Shown here: in pieces, positions 9,297-18,268 of the stretch
Numbering within the stretch: the first letter of the stretch is position 1
Layout of the letters: every line of letters begins with the position of its first letter
Assembly (NCBI RefSeq): GCF_017921895.1
Contig: NZ_JAFIDN010000002.1
Coordinates: 310,001-374,000 of the forward strand
Direction: 5' to 3'
DNA: 64,000 nt
Source of the DNA: Natronogracilivirga saccharolytica
GTDB taxonomy: Bacteria > Bacteroidota > Rhodothermia > Balneolales > Natronogracilivirgulaceae
Position numbers and translations under genes: made by a program
The notes under the pieces: generated by a model
Databases searched by the model: none
Seen by the model: the letters and a program-made list of their open reading frames with translations, nothing else
Told to the model about the DNA's origin: nothing

Positions 9297-10250
9297 ATGA
9301 ACAGCAAGACACATAATCACTCTGAAGTATCCTTCCCGGATGTATCGGTGAATCTTTACAAACCCAACAATCCCGTTGAGGTCAGTGTGGTTGAAAACAA
9401 GCTGGCAACGCTTGAGGTCAGTCCGAATATCATCAGACATATCACATTTGATGTCAGCGGGACAGAGCTGGAAGGGAATATCCGGACGGGGCAAAGTATC
9501 GGCATCATTCCGGAAGGCTATACCGAGCATGACGGCAAACCGGCAAAAGTCAGATTATACTCTGTCTCGTCACCTTCGAGGGGTGAAGACGGCGAAGGAA
9601 AGCTGATTTCCACTACCGTAAAGCGCGTCATTGAGGAAGATCTGGATACCAATAATCTGTTTCTCGGCATTTGTTCGAATTATCTCAGCAGTCTCAAACC
9701 GGGTGACAAGGTAAAGATGACCGGTCCCAGCGGAAAAAGATTTGTCCTGCCCGAAAACAGCCATGATTTCAATTATGTGTTTTTTGCCACCGGAACCGGT
9801 ATTGCCCCCTATCGCGGCATGATCACCGATTTGTTCGAAAACGGTTTTGATAAACAGGCTGCACTGATTTTTGGCGCGCCTTATCGCACCGACCTGCTGT
9901 ATTACGATTTTTTCCAGGGGCTATCGGTCCGCAACGACAATTTTCATTACCTGACCTCTATTTCCCGCGAAGGAACGCGTCCCGACGGCACCAAACCCTA
10001 TGTCCAGTATCAGCTTATCGATTCGCGGGAGGTGCTGCGGCCGCTTCTTGAGCAGGATAATACGCTGATATATGTTTGCGGACTGAAGGGCATGGAGCTG
10101 GGGCTGTACCAGCTGCTGGCTCAGGAAGGCTACGAGGGCTATCTGCGGATTTCCGATGACATAAGGGACAAATCACCTGCGGAATGGGACCGGGATGATT
10201 TGAAAAAGCGGGTAAGACCATCCGGAAGGATGTTCCTTGAGGTGTATTAG
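9297..10250 (+). CDS. Plant-type ferredoxin-NADP(+) reductase (PetH-like)
   Basis: This FAD enzyme moves electrons between ferredoxin and NADP(H). The 317-residue sequence carries the FAD motif RLYSVSS (86-92), GICSNYL (124-130), the nucleotide motif GTGIAPYRG (166-174) and CGLKGME (261-267). It ends in a C-terminal tyrosine, as chloroplast and cyanobacterial FNRs do. S223-R224, K233 and Y235 align by eye with the residues of spinach FNR that bind the NADP 2'-phosphate, so NADPH specificity is predicted. No transit peptide, phycobilisome domain or ferredoxin domain is attached, and it should be cytosolic. It runs toward hypE and may feed or drain electrons of the neighbouring hydrogenases; that link is inferred from position only. 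The start ATG follows a weak ribosome site. Confidence 0.85.
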   Translation: MNSKTHNHSEVSFPDVSVNLYKPNNPVEVSVVENKLATLEVSPNIIRHITFDVSGTELEGNIRTGQSIGIIPEGYTEHDGKPAKVRLYSVSSPSRGEDGEGKLISTTVKRVIEEDLDTNNLFLGICSNYLSSLKPGDKVKMTGPSGKRFVLPENSHDFNYVFFATGTGIAPYRGMITDLFENGFDKQAALIFGAPYRTDLLYYDFFQGLSVRNDNFHYLTSISREGTRPDGTKPYVQYQLIDSREVLRPLLEQDNTLIYVCGLKGMELGLYQLLAQEGYEGYLRISDDIRDKSPAEWDRDDLKKRVRPSGRMFLEVY

Positions 10251-10311
10251 TGCAATCCGGATGAGCGGCAGGTCATTGTCCGGCAGGGGTGTGACAGTAA
10301 TGATGTATTGA

Positions 10312-11421
10312 TCAGCATATCCGAGGCAACTGTTCGCCGGCCAGCATATCCAGAAACCTTCTTCCGCCTATCTCTGTGCTGAGCACGACTTTCCCTGGTT
10401 GCCGGTCAGTAACAGTTCCAATAATGGCGCTGTTATTACCGAGCGGGTGATCCTGCATTACGGAAAGCACGCCGTCTGCCTGGTCGGGCGGAACAACCAT
10501 GACTACCTTTCCCTCGTTTGCCATATACAGGGGATCATAGCCGAAAACTTCGCAGATACCGCGAACCTCTTCATGGACCGGAATGGTGCTTTCATCAACA
10601 TGGACTCCGAATGCCGGCCGTGAGCTTTTGCTTTTGGCCATCCGGGCCAGTTCTGCCAGAACCGTTGCCAGACCTCCCCGGGTAGCATCACGCATGAAAT
10701 GCACGTCGTGGCCGGACAGAACATCTTCAATCAGACCATTCAGGCAGGCAGCATCCGACAGAACAGGAGAAGAGAATGACAATGATTCGCGCTCGCCGAG
10801 AATGGCGATGCCGTGATCGCCCACGTATCCGTTGACAATAATCTTGTCGCCGGTCCGGATGCGGTTTCCCTCCGGAATATGGGAAAACCGATGCTCAAGA
10901 AAACCCACCCCGGCAGTGGTGATGAACACCTTGTCGCATTTTCCCTTGTTCACAACCTTGGTATCGCCGGCGATGATCTGTACCCCCGCATCCCGCGCAA
11001 CCGTGCCCATCTCACGCACAATCGCCTCCAGCTGGTCCAGCGGAAGCCCCTCCTCAAGAATGAAAGCCGCAGACAAGTACAGCGGCCGGGCACCGGTTAC
11101 CGAAATGTCGTTGACCGTTCCGCTCACGGCCAGAGAACCGATATTGCCTCCGGGAAAAAAAATCGGATCTACAACATAGGCATCGGTGCTGAAGGCTATG
11201 CTTCCCCCCTGAAACCCGTTTACGTCACTCTGAGATTGTTTCTTGCCGCCCTGAAATTCTTCCCTTCTGCCCGGCTGCGGGAATATCCCGGAATCCCCCT
11301 GACGCCACAATATTTCGTTGTCAAAATGCTTCAGAAAAAGATCGTTGACCAGATCATGCGTCAGTTTTCCTCCGCTGCCGTGGCCAAGCCTGATATTTCG
11401 GTTCTGTTCCATTACTGCCAT
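10312..11421 (-). CDS. hypE: Hydrogenase maturation factor HypE
   Basis: HypE dehydrates the thiocarbamate that HypF places on its C-terminal Cys, making the cyanide ligand of the NiFe site. The product ends in the invariant PRIC, and the N-terminal IRLGHGSGGKLTHDL is typical. The ATP-binding core follows (FSTDAYVVDP, FFPGGNIG, IAGDTKVV, DATRGGL). The ATG at 11421 (or 11412) lies just after the hypD stop; the in-frame upstream start would overlap hypD by 95 bp and adds unrelated sequence. About 28 residues rich in Gln, Gly and Arg are inserted between the LWRQGD segment and the FSTDAY strand, where HypE proteins are normally shorter. It is the last gene of hypFCDE. Confidence 0.95.
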   Translation of the reverse strand: MAVMEQNRNIRLGHGSGGKLTHDLVNDLFLKHFDNEILWRQGDSGIFPQPGRREEFQGGKKQSQSDVNGFQGGSIAFSTDAYVVDPIFFPGGNIGSLAVSGTVNDISVTGARPLYLSAAFILEEGLPLDQLEAIVREMGTVARDAGVQIIAGDTKVVNKGKCDKVFITTAGVGFLEHRFSHIPEGNRIRTGDKIIVNGYVGDHGIAILGERESLSFSSPVLSDAACLNGLIEDVLSGHDVHFMRDATRGGLATVLAELARMAKSKSSRPAFGVHVDESTIPVHEEVRGICEVFGYDPLYMANEGKVVMVVPPDQADGVLSVMQDHPLGNNSAIIGTVTDRQPGKVVLSTEIGGRRFLDMLAGEQLPRIC

Positions 11422-11425
11422 TCCG

Positions 11426-12508
11426 TTACTGTGATCCGTATTTGTAGAACGCGTGGCACGCCCCCTCTTCCGAAACCATGCAGGTCCCGACCGGATTGGC
11501 CGGATCACAAACCGAATCATACAAAATGCAATCCGACGGATGCCTCACCCCTTTCAGCACGTCCCCGCAGATGCATCCTTCCGGCTCTTCAGCAGCATCC
11601 ACCTCGACCTCAAACCGGCGTCCGGCATCCCAACTTGCAAATTCCTCTCTGATTCCCAGACCGCTGAGCGGCAGAACACCCAGCCCGCGCCACCAGTCAT
11701 CGCGGTATTCAAAAACCTCATCCAAAAGTGCCTGCGCTTTCCGGTTGCCCTCGGGTTTTACCACACGCATGTACTGAATTTCGACCCCGGCCCGTTTCTT
11801 TTTCCGCTGTTCAAGCAGCATGTGAATCGACTGCAGGATATCAGCCGGTTCGAACCCGGAAACAACAACCGGCAAACTGTACTTTTCTGCAATGTCCCGG
11901 TAAATTTCGGATCCTGTAATTGTGCTTACATGGCCCGGCGCCAGATAGCCGCTGATCTTCACATTTTCATCCACGATGGCAGCCATGGCCGGCGGCATCA
12001 CTTTGTGCGCGCTGAGCAAATAGAAATTGGACAGGTTTTCCCGGCGGGCCTGAGTCAGTGCCACGGCACTTGCCGGCGAAGTCGTTTCGAATCCAATCCC
12101 CAAAAAAACCACGTTTTTGGATGGGTTGTCTCTGGCGATGGCCAGCGCCTCCAGAGTCGAGTAAACCATACGGATGTCCGAACCGCGCGATTTTTCCTGC
12201 TCGAGGGAAGATGAGCTGCCGGGGACGCGGATCAGGTCGCCGTAAGTGGTGATGATGACATCGCTGCGCCGCCCCAGTGCTATGGCGTGATCGACGAACT
12301 GAAGCGATGTTACGCAGACGGGACAACCCGGTCCCGACACCAGCGAAACATTATCAGGCAAAAGTGACGGAATCCCGAATTTCTGGATGGCCATGGTGTG
12401 ACCGCCGCACACCTCCATGAACCGCACAGGCGGGCCGTCATAGGCGTTGATCCGTTCCACCAGAATGTGCACCAGATCTTTGTCGCGGTATTCCTTGATG
12501 TATTTCAC
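11426..12508 (-). CDS. hypD: Hydrogenase maturation factor HypD
   Basis: HypD is the iron-sulfur scaffold that, with HypC, assembles the Fe(CN)2CO unit of NiFe hydrogenases. The 360 residues fit the family. EVCGGHTMAIQKFGI (32-46) with C34 and the SGPGCPVCVT motif (C62, C65) are the conserved active-site elements. A GFETTSPA segment follows, and the C-terminal region is Cys-rich (CICGDVL, DSVCDP, GTCMV, GACHAF), as needed for the 4Fe-4S cluster. The gene sits between hypC and hypE, all reading leftward; hypE starts five bases after its stop, suggesting coupled translation. Confidence 0.96.
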   Translation of the reverse strand: MKYIKEYRDKDLVHILVERINAYDGPPVRFMEVCGGHTMAIQKFGIPSLLPDNVSLVSGPGCPVCVTSLQFVDHAIALGRRSDVIITTYGDLIRVPGSSSSLEQEKSRGSDIRMVYSTLEALAIARDNPSKNVVFLGIGFETTSPASAVALTQARRENLSNFYLLSAHKVMPPAMAAIVDENVKISGYLAPGHVSTITGSEIYRDIAEKYSLPVVVSGFEPADILQSIHMLLEQRKKKRAGVEIQYMRVVKPEGNRKAQALLDEVFEYRDDWWRGLGVLPLSGLGIREEFASWDAGRRFEVEVDAAEEPEGCICGDVLKGVRHPSDCILYDSVCDPANPVGTCMVSEEGACHAFYKYGSQ

Positions 12509-12583
12509 GGGGCTGTTTCAGGTTAGTTGAGATTGTCCGGCCGGCTGTTCAGATAAAGCACTTGCCGGTACCCGGGAGTTCTG

Positions 12584-12844
12584 CTAATGCTGCTGATGAA
12601 GTCCGCCGGACGGCCCGTTTCCGGGATCTCCGGGCCCTTCCATTTCGCGGATGAGCTCGAGGGTGCGTTCCGCTTCTTCCTCACTGATTCGCTGCAGGGC
12701 AAAGCCGCTGTGGACAAGGACATAGTCTCCGATGCCGGCATCTTCAACAAGCTGCAGTCCCGCTTTCACTTTGCTTCCGCCAATGGATACCGTGGCAATA
12801 TCGTCATTGATTTCTATGATTTTTCCTGGAATGCTGAGGCACAT
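12584..12844 (-). CDS. hypC: Hydrogenase maturation chaperone HypC
   Basis: HypC carries the Fe(CN)2CO unit from the HypCD complex to the hydrogenase large-subunit precursor. The 86-residue protein opens with MCLSIPGKI, where Cys2 is the essential ligand once Met is removed, and continues with VSIGGSKVKAGLQLV and GDYVLVHSGFAL, the small beta-barrel of the family. The C-terminal 15 residues are Gly/Pro-rich and end in HQQH. This is the only HypC in the window, so it probably serves both large subunits. It lies between hypF and hypD. Confidence 0.95.
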   Translation of the reverse strand: MCLSIPGKIIEINDDIATVSIGGSKVKAGLQLVEDAGIGDYVLVHSGFALQRISEEEAERTLELIREMEGPGDPGNGPSGGLHQQH

Positions 12845-12973
12845 GATAGTGTTTTTTTGCCGTGAATGTTACTGCTGTTCGTGATTGTAATGTAATATTT
12901 TTTTTTGACCTGTTTCTGAGGCAGATGATGCTGCAGGGACCGGTCCGGCTGCGCTGCGTCCGGCCACGAAGGC

Positions 12974-15403
12974 TCAGATATTCCGGCGTGCGGCAACAGC
13001 AAGCTGCCCCAGCGCAATACCGGCATCATTGCAAGGTATTTTCAAAGGGGAGTAAACGTCAACAGATTTTTGCAGTTCGGACTCGGTTTTTTCCAGCAGG
13101 TAACGGTTTTGAAAAACCCCGCCGGAAAGTACGACTGTACTGGTGCCATAATGATCCTGCATTCTGGCTACCATATCAACAGCAATGGCTGCCAGCGTGT
13201 TGTGGAATCTGGCCGATATGACAGGCAGCGGTGTTTCCTGCTGCAGGTCAGCAACCATATCGCGGATCAGCGGAGCCGTGTTGACGACGGCCGGTCCGGA
13301 TTCTTCTCCGGCCGGCTGGATGGAGTAACGATAGGAATCGCTGACCGTGTGATCGATGGCGGATTCAAGCCTCATCGGCGCTTCGGCATGAAAGGAGTTG
13401 CGGCTGCAGAGCCCCGTGATGGCGGCAGCTGCGTCGAACAAGCGCCCCACGGATGATGACAGCGGTGCATTCAGCTTGCGGTCAATGGCCTGATACATGA
13501 GCGGCCATTCCGGTCTGTGCCGGACCTCATCCGCAAAGGGTAGCCGGAGTTTCCAGATATCATCACCATAGACCCGGTACAGCAGTGAAGCCCCGGTCCG
13601 CCAGATGTCTTCTGCGGCCTTGTCGCCGCCGGGCAGCGGAATGTGACCGAAGTGGCCATAACGTCCGAATGAGTAGAAATCGGCATGGAGAAATTCTCCG
13701 CCCCATATGGTGCCGTCGGTTCCCAGTCCGGTTCCGTCCCAGCAAATTCCAATAACAGATTTTTCAAGGTGGAATTCAGCCATTGCCGCGGCGATATGTG
13801 CATGATGATGCTGGACCTGCTCCACAGGCAGACGAAGATCATGGGCGTACCGGGTGGAGAGGTAGTCGGGATGGAGGTCGCAGGCCGCCCGCCCGGGCTC
13901 TACCCGGAACAACCGGCACAATCGCTGCGCCGATTCATCAAAAAATTCGTATGTAGCCGGATCCTTGAGGTCGCCGATATGCTGGCTGAGCAGGATTTCA
14001 TTACCTTTTCCTATAGCAAAGCAGTGATTCAGTTCGGCTCCGGCTGCGAAGATTCCGTCTGCCGGAAACGGCAGGTGAACCGGCTCGGGTACATAACCGC
14101 GGGAACGCCGGATCAGTCTGGGTTTGCCCCCCGATACGAAGGCAACCGAGTCGTCAGTACGGTTATGGATATCCCGGTTGTAGGTCAGAGTGGCATCAGC
14201 CATCCCGGAAAAAGTATCCAGGGCGGATTCGTTGTCCGTCACTATCGGTTCATCGGAGAGATTGCCGCTGGTCATAACGATGGCGCAGGGTCCTTCGGGA
14301 AGCAGCCTGTCGAATAGTTGGTGATGAAAGGGCATGTAAGGGAGCATCAGTCCTGCCGTGTCAAAGCCGGGGCTGATATCCTCTGCGAGGGGATTTCCGT
14401 TGACTGGCCGGACCTGCTTAAGCAGTACGATAGGACGTCTCCAGGATGTCAGCAGAGTGGCTTCTTCTGCGGATACATCGGCAAAACGGCGTGCCGAGGC
14501 GATGTCGGGTACCATAACCGCAAATGGCTTGCCGTTGCGCTGCTTGGCATTGCGCAATTTCCTGACGGCGGAATCGCTTGTCGCATCACACATCAAATGG
14601 AATCCGCCCAGACCCTTTACGGCCACCACGGCGTTGCTGCGGATCAGCCTGACACATTCATCCAGGATATTGCCGGTACCGGTGACGGGCTCCGGACGGT
14701 GCGGTTCCGGGTTGTCATATCGGGAGCCGGCTTTACCCGAATCAGATGGAGCATTTGTCCCGGAGTGAGCCTGGTGAGAAAATGAATCGCGGTGAGGTAA
14801 TGAATCGCAGAGAGGCAATGAATTGTGATGCACGTACAAGGTATACACCGGCCCGCAGTGATTGCAGGCGACGGGCTGGGCATGGAACCGCCGGTCATCC
14901 GGAAAATCATACTCACCCCGGCATACTTCACACATTTCAAAAGGAGCCATTGTGGTATTGGGCCGGTCATAGGGCAGTTCCCGGATAATGGTGAAACGCG
15001 GTCCGCAGTGCGTGCAATTGGTGAAGGGATAGCCGATCCGGTGATCCTGGGTATTCATGTCTGAAAGGCAATCCCGGCAGACTGCGATATCGGGGCTGAC
15101 TCTGGTAATGGAGTGGGATACTTTCCGGCTTTTTCTGATCCGGAAACCTGCGTGGTTTTCCGGTTCGGACTGATGAATTTCAAAGGAGTGTATATCTGAT
15201 GATGCCGGTGCCTTGTCCCGGATGTCTTTTATAAAAAGCGCAAGCTGCTCCCCGTCACCTTCGGCAAAAATATGCACCCCGTCGGAAGAGTTGTGCACCC
15301 ATCCTGCCAGGCCGTGCCGGCGGGCTATGCGGTAAATAAAAGGCCGGAATCCGACTCCCTGAACCAAACCTTTTACAGATATTTTCCTTGCCTGTATATC
15401 CAT
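12974..15403 (-). CDS. hypF: Carbamoyltransferase HypF
   Basis: HypF makes carbamoyl adenylate from carbamoyl phosphate and ATP and passes the carbamoyl group to HypE for cyanide synthesis. Domains in order: acylphosphatase (about 5-92, VQGVGFRPF), two Cys4 zinc fingers (CRDC at 109-112 with CTHC, then CEVC with CNHC at 158-183), a YrdC-like fold (about 245-430, with VKGLGGFHL) and a Kae1-like C-terminal domain with HHHAHIAAAMAE and GGVFQNRYL. At 809 residues it is longer than the usual 750-770. The extra length is a linker at about 191-242, partly made of three six-residue repeats. It is the first gene of hypFCDE and is divergent from hoxF. Confidence 0.95.
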   Translation of the reverse strand: MDIQARKISVKGLVQGVGFRPFIYRIARRHGLAGWVHNSSDGVHIFAEGDGEQLALFIKDIRDKAPASSDIHSFEIHQSEPENHAGFRIRKSRKVSHSITRVSPDIAVCRDCLSDMNTQDHRIGYPFTNCTHCGPRFTIIRELPYDRPNTTMAPFEMCEVCRGEYDFPDDRRFHAQPVACNHCGPVYTLYVHHNSLPLCDSLPHRDSFSHQAHSGTNAPSDSGKAGSRYDNPEPHRPEPVTGTGNILDECVRLIRSNAVVAVKGLGGFHLMCDATSDSAVRKLRNAKQRNGKPFAVMVPDIASARRFADVSAEEATLLTSWRRPIVLLKQVRPVNGNPLAEDISPGFDTAGLMLPYMPFHHQLFDRLLPEGPCAIVMTSGNLSDEPIVTDNESALDTFSGMADATLTYNRDIHNRTDDSVAFVSGGKPRLIRRSRGYVPEPVHLPFPADGIFAAGAELNHCFAIGKGNEILLSQHIGDLKDPATYEFFDESAQRLCRLFRVEPGRAACDLHPDYLSTRYAHDLRLPVEQVQHHHAHIAAAMAEFHLEKSVIGICWDGTGLGTDGTIWGGEFLHADFYSFGRYGHFGHIPLPGGDKAAEDIWRTGASLLYRVYGDDIWKLRLPFADEVRHRPEWPLMYQAIDRKLNAPLSSSVGRLFDAAAAITGLCSRNSFHAEAPMRLESAIDHTVSDSYRYSIQPAGEESGPAVVNTAPLIRDMVADLQQETPLPVISARFHNTLAAIAVDMVARMQDHYGTSTVVLSGGVFQNRYLLEKTESELQKSVDVYSPLKIPCNDAGIALGQLAVAARRNI
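14776..14829. repeat. Three in-frame 18-bp tandem repeats inside hypF
   Basis: Three imperfect 18-bp units lie at 14776-14793, 14794-14811 and 14812-14829, each containing AATGAAT. On the coding strand they encode the series SLPLCD, SLPHRD, SFSHQA in the linker after the second zinc finger. The length is a multiple of three, so copy-number changes would keep the frame. Confidence 0.75.
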
Positions 15404-15666
15404 GGCTGCCGCCTTTTATTAACAGTGATGATGGAGACCGGGTGTATGATAATATAAATGAATTGCGGTGTCTTTTATTGACATTATAAATACCACACAG
15501 GAAAAAGTCAGCTGTTAAGCAGTGTTAATCAAAAGATATCACCAAATATTTATGATGTATGAAGAATAGTAATTTATAATGGATATAAATGCTTTTTTAT
15601 ATTATTATGGTAGTAATAGTATTGAAGCAGAAAGCGCTTTTTTCAACTATTTAAACGGTGATTACG
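15404..15666. promoter_or_regulatory. AT-rich divergent control region between hypF and hoxF
   Basis: This 263-bp stretch lies between the divergent starts of hypFCDE and hoxFUYHW and is much more AT-rich than the genes beside it. It contains TTGACA at 15478-15483, a TATAAT at 15575-15580 without a well-placed -35 box, and a 10-bp palindrome AAAGCGCTTT at 15631-15640 just ahead of hoxF. None of these is proven. The position makes it the likely joint control region of hydrogenase and maturation genes. No sigma-54 type -24/-12 pair was seen. Confidence 0.4.
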
Positions 15667-17472
15667 ATGGAAGAAAGTATTGCATCCACACTCGAGAAGT
15701 ATCACCACGATCCCACCCGCCTGATGGATATTCTCATTGATGTGCAAAGCGAGTTCAGCTGCATCAGTGATTCCGCAATCAAGCAGATTTCCCGCGGACT
15801 TGATATATCGATAGCGGATGTTGAGCAGACGCGTTCGTTTTACCACTTTTTTTCAAAAAGACATACTGGCGAATTCTCCATCTTTTTGAATACGAGCGTG
15901 AATGCCTACATGATGGGACGTGATGCCGTTGCGCGGACCTTTGAGCAAGAAGCCGGCATACCGTTCAATGAAGTGACCCCGGACGGGCTGATCGGACTTT
16001 TTGATACGTCGTGTATCGGCATGAGTGATCAGGAACCCGCTGCCATCATCAACGGCAAGATCTTTCCCAACCTCACCCCCTTCCGGGTCAAGGAGCTGAT
16101 CCGTGATATCAGGGCCGGTAAAAGTATGGAGGAACTGGTCGTGGAAGGCTACGGGGACGGCGAAAACAGCAACGAGGACATTCGCGCCGTTGTAAACAAC
16201 AACATCAGGAAAATCGGACCGGTACTGGATCCGCAATATCGTCCCGGTGATGTGATCTGGAAAATACTTCCGGAAATGTCACCAGACAAGGTTATTGCTG
16301 AAATCAAGAAATCGAATATCCGTGGACGTGGCGGTGCCGGCTTTCCGACAGGTATGAAATGGGAGCTCGCCAGGCAGACAGAATCCGATGAAAAGTACAT
16401 CATATGCAATGCGGATGAGGGTGAGCCGGGCACGTTCAAGGACCGGGTGATTCTGACAGAGCGCCCCAAACTGCTGCTCGAAGGCATGGTTATCGCCGCA
16501 TATGCAACAGGAGCAAAAAAAGGCATATTGTATGTCCGGCATGAATACAAATACCTGAAAACGTATCTCGAGAACCTGATTAAGGGTGCCCACGAACGCA
16601 ATCTCATGGGCAAAGACATCGCAGGAATCAAGGGATTCGAATTTGATGTGCGTATTCAGTACGGCGCAGGTTCCTATGTGTGCGGTGAAGAATCGGCATT
16701 GATCGAATCGGCGGAAGGCAAGCGCGGAGAACCGCGTGACAAGCCTCCGTTTCCGGTAGAGCGCGGGTATCTGGGCAAGCCAACGGTAGTGAATAATGTT
16801 GAGACCTTCTGCTCCGCGGTGAAGGTGCTGCTCAACGGTGCGGACTGGTACCGGTCTTTCGGCACAAAAGATTCCACAGGCACAAAAGTGCTGAGCATAT
16901 CCGGAGACTGCCGGTATCCCGGAGTTTATGAAGTTGAGTGGGGATTTACGGTGCGTGATCTTTGCGAGATGTCCGGTGCTGTGGATGTGAAGGCAGTGCA
17001 GGTTGGCGGGCCGTCCGGTTCGCTCGTCGGTCCGGAAGATTTTGACCGGACCCTTTGCTTTGCTGACCTGTCAACCGGCGGATCGCTGATCATGTTCAAT
17101 TATTCCAGAGATCTGCTTCAGGATGTCGTGCTCAACTTCACTTCGTTCTTTATTGAGGAATCATGCGGCTCCTGCTCTACCTGCCGGGTGATGCCGGTTA
17201 TCCTGCGCGACAAATTGCAGAAAATTCTCAATGCACGCGGAGTGAAAAGCGATGTCAGCGATATGCTTGAATGGGCGAAAGTGCTCAAATCAAGCAGGTG
17301 CGGACTTGGCCAGACTGCGGCTAATCCGATTGTGACAAGTATCCGGAACTTCCCTGATCTGTACGACCAGAAGATCAGAGGCAAGGATGATTATGATACC
17401 GGTTTTGATCTGAACAGAGCTACCCGGGATGCCATGGCTGCAGCCGGAAGACTGCCGGTCAACGGGGGCTGA
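15667..17472 (+). CDS. hoxF: NAD-reducing hydrogenase diaphorase subunit HoxF (first hydrogenase)
   Basis: This flavoprotein exchanges electrons with NAD(H). It starts at the ATG at 15667 behind a GGTG site; the upstream GTG at 15658 is less likely. The roughly 600 residues match the Ralstonia-type HoxF, a NuoE-like domain fused to a NuoF-like one. In numbering from the GTG, the N-terminal domain (1-185) lacks the four-Cys pattern for a 2Fe-2S cluster and keeps only C119 in that area. FMN site GRGGAGFPTGMKW is at 223-235, NAD site GAGSYVCGEES at 337-346, and a 4Fe-4S cluster at C503, C506, C509 and C548. It heads the hoxFUYHW operon. Confidence 0.93.
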   Translation: MEESIASTLEKYHHDPTRLMDILIDVQSEFSCISDSAIKQISRGLDISIADVEQTRSFYHFFSKRHTGEFSIFLNTSVNAYMMGRDAVARTFEQEAGIPFNEVTPDGLIGLFDTSCIGMSDQEPAAIINGKIFPNLTPFRVKELIRDIRAGKSMEELVVEGYGDGENSNEDIRAVVNNNIRKIGPVLDPQYRPGDVIWKILPEMSPDKVIAEIKKSNIRGRGGAGFPTGMKWELARQTESDEKYIICNADEGEPGTFKDRVILTERPKLLLEGMVIAAYATGAKKGILYVRHEYKYLKTYLENLIKGAHERNLMGKDIAGIKGFEFDVRIQYGAGSYVCGEESALIESAEGKRGEPRDKPPFPVERGYLGKPTVVNNVETFCSAVKVLLNGADWYRSFGTKDSTGTKVLSISGDCRYPGVYEVEWGFTVRDLCEMSGAVDVKAVQVGGPSGSLVGPEDFDRTLCFADLSTGGSLIMFNYSRDLLQDVVLNFTSFFIEESCGSCSTCRVMPVILRDKLQKILNARGVKSDVSDMLEWAKVLKSSRCGLGQTAANPIVTSIRNFPDLYDQKIRGKDDYDTGFDLNRATRDAMAAAGRLPVNGG

Positions 17473-17487
17473 ATATTCATCCTGCGA

Positions 17488-17515
17488 CCGGCGGCGGAAG
17501 GAATCCAACCGCCGG
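17488..17515 (+). other. Hairpin in the hoxF-hoxU gap
   Basis: CCGGCGG (17488-17494) and CCGCCGG (17509-17515) can pair as a 7-bp GC stem with a 14-nt loop in the 85-bp gap after hoxF. No T-run follows. It may stabilise or process the operon transcript, or be incidental. Confidence 0.35.
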
Positions 17516-17557
17516 GAAGTGTGAACCGTAACATTGCATTAACATAAGAGATTACAT

Positions 17558-18253
17558 ATGAGCAGCCTTAACAGATTTAACCTCGACGGTGAGAAGTGCA
17601 TGGCCTGGGAAGGCGCCACGATTGTTGACGCTGCCAGGGAGAATGACAAGTATATCCCCACACTTTGCAACCTTGAGGGGGTGCCGCCCAAAGGCGCCTG
17701 CCGCGTGTGCACCGTCAAGGTGAACGGCAAGCTTATGACGGCGTGCACTACAAAAGTAACCCAGGGCATGCAGGTGGAAAGCGACACACCCGAACTGAAC
17801 GACCTGCGAAAATCGATAGTGGAAATGATGTTTGTAGAAGGAAATCATCTGTGCCCATCCTGCGAGAAAAGCGGTGATTGTGAGCTGCAGGCTCTGGGCT
17901 ACCGCTACAAGATGACCGTACCCCGCTATCCGTACTTTTTCCCGAAACGGGACATCGACTCCACCCATCCCAAAATTATCAAGGACCACAACCGGTGCAT
18001 TCTTTGCAAGCGATGTATCCGGGCTATAAAGGATAAAAACGGACAAAGTATTTTTGCATTTCTGGGGCGTGGCTTTGACACAAAAATCTATGTGGATCCG
18101 GATCTCGCGGAAAATCTGACCGATGAACTGGCCGATAAATCCGTAGAGGTTTGTCCGGTCGGCGCCATTATGAAGCGCGGTGTCGGGTTCAAAACACCGA
18201 TAGGCCAGCGCCGCTATGACCATCAGCCGATAGGAAGTGATATTGAGAAATAA
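17558..18253 (+). CDS. hoxU: Hydrogenase diaphorase iron-sulfur subunit HoxU (first hydrogenase)
   Basis: HoxU relays electrons between the hydrogenase module and HoxF. An N-terminal plant-type 2Fe-2S domain has C37, C48, C51 and C63. The NuoG-like cluster ligands H97, C99, C102 and C108 follow. Then CILCKRC (C147, C150, C153) and a single distal C199 form one ferredoxin-type 4Fe-4S site. The second ferredoxin-type cluster present in the other HoxU of this window is missing: the matching segments read IRAIKDK and ADKSVEVCP. The predicted complement is therefore one 2Fe-2S and two 4Fe-4S clusters, as in the soluble Ralstonia type. The 231-residue length fits, and a GGAGG site for hoxY follows closely. 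Confidence 0.92.
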   Translation: MSSLNRFNLDGEKCMAWEGATIVDAARENDKYIPTLCNLEGVPPKGACRVCTVKVNGKLMTACTTKVTQGMQVESDTPELNDLRKSIVEMMFVEGNHLCPSCEKSGDCELQALGYRYKMTVPRYPYFFPKRDIDSTHPKIIKDHNRCILCKRCIRAIKDKNGQSIFAFLGRGFDTKIYVDPDLAENLTDELADKSVEVCPVGAIMKRGVGFKTPIGQRRYDHQPIGSDIEK

Positions 18254-18268
18254 ACGGAGGTGAAAATT

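Noticed and set aside
11422-11520. Upstream start for hypE overlapping hypD
   Set aside because: The added 33 residues are basic and unlike HypE. The ATG at 11421 after the hypD stop begins the conserved sequence.
15404-15666. Sigma-54 promoter for hoxF
   Set aside because: No GG-N10-GC pair of the -24/-12 type with the proper flanks was found in the spacer by eye.
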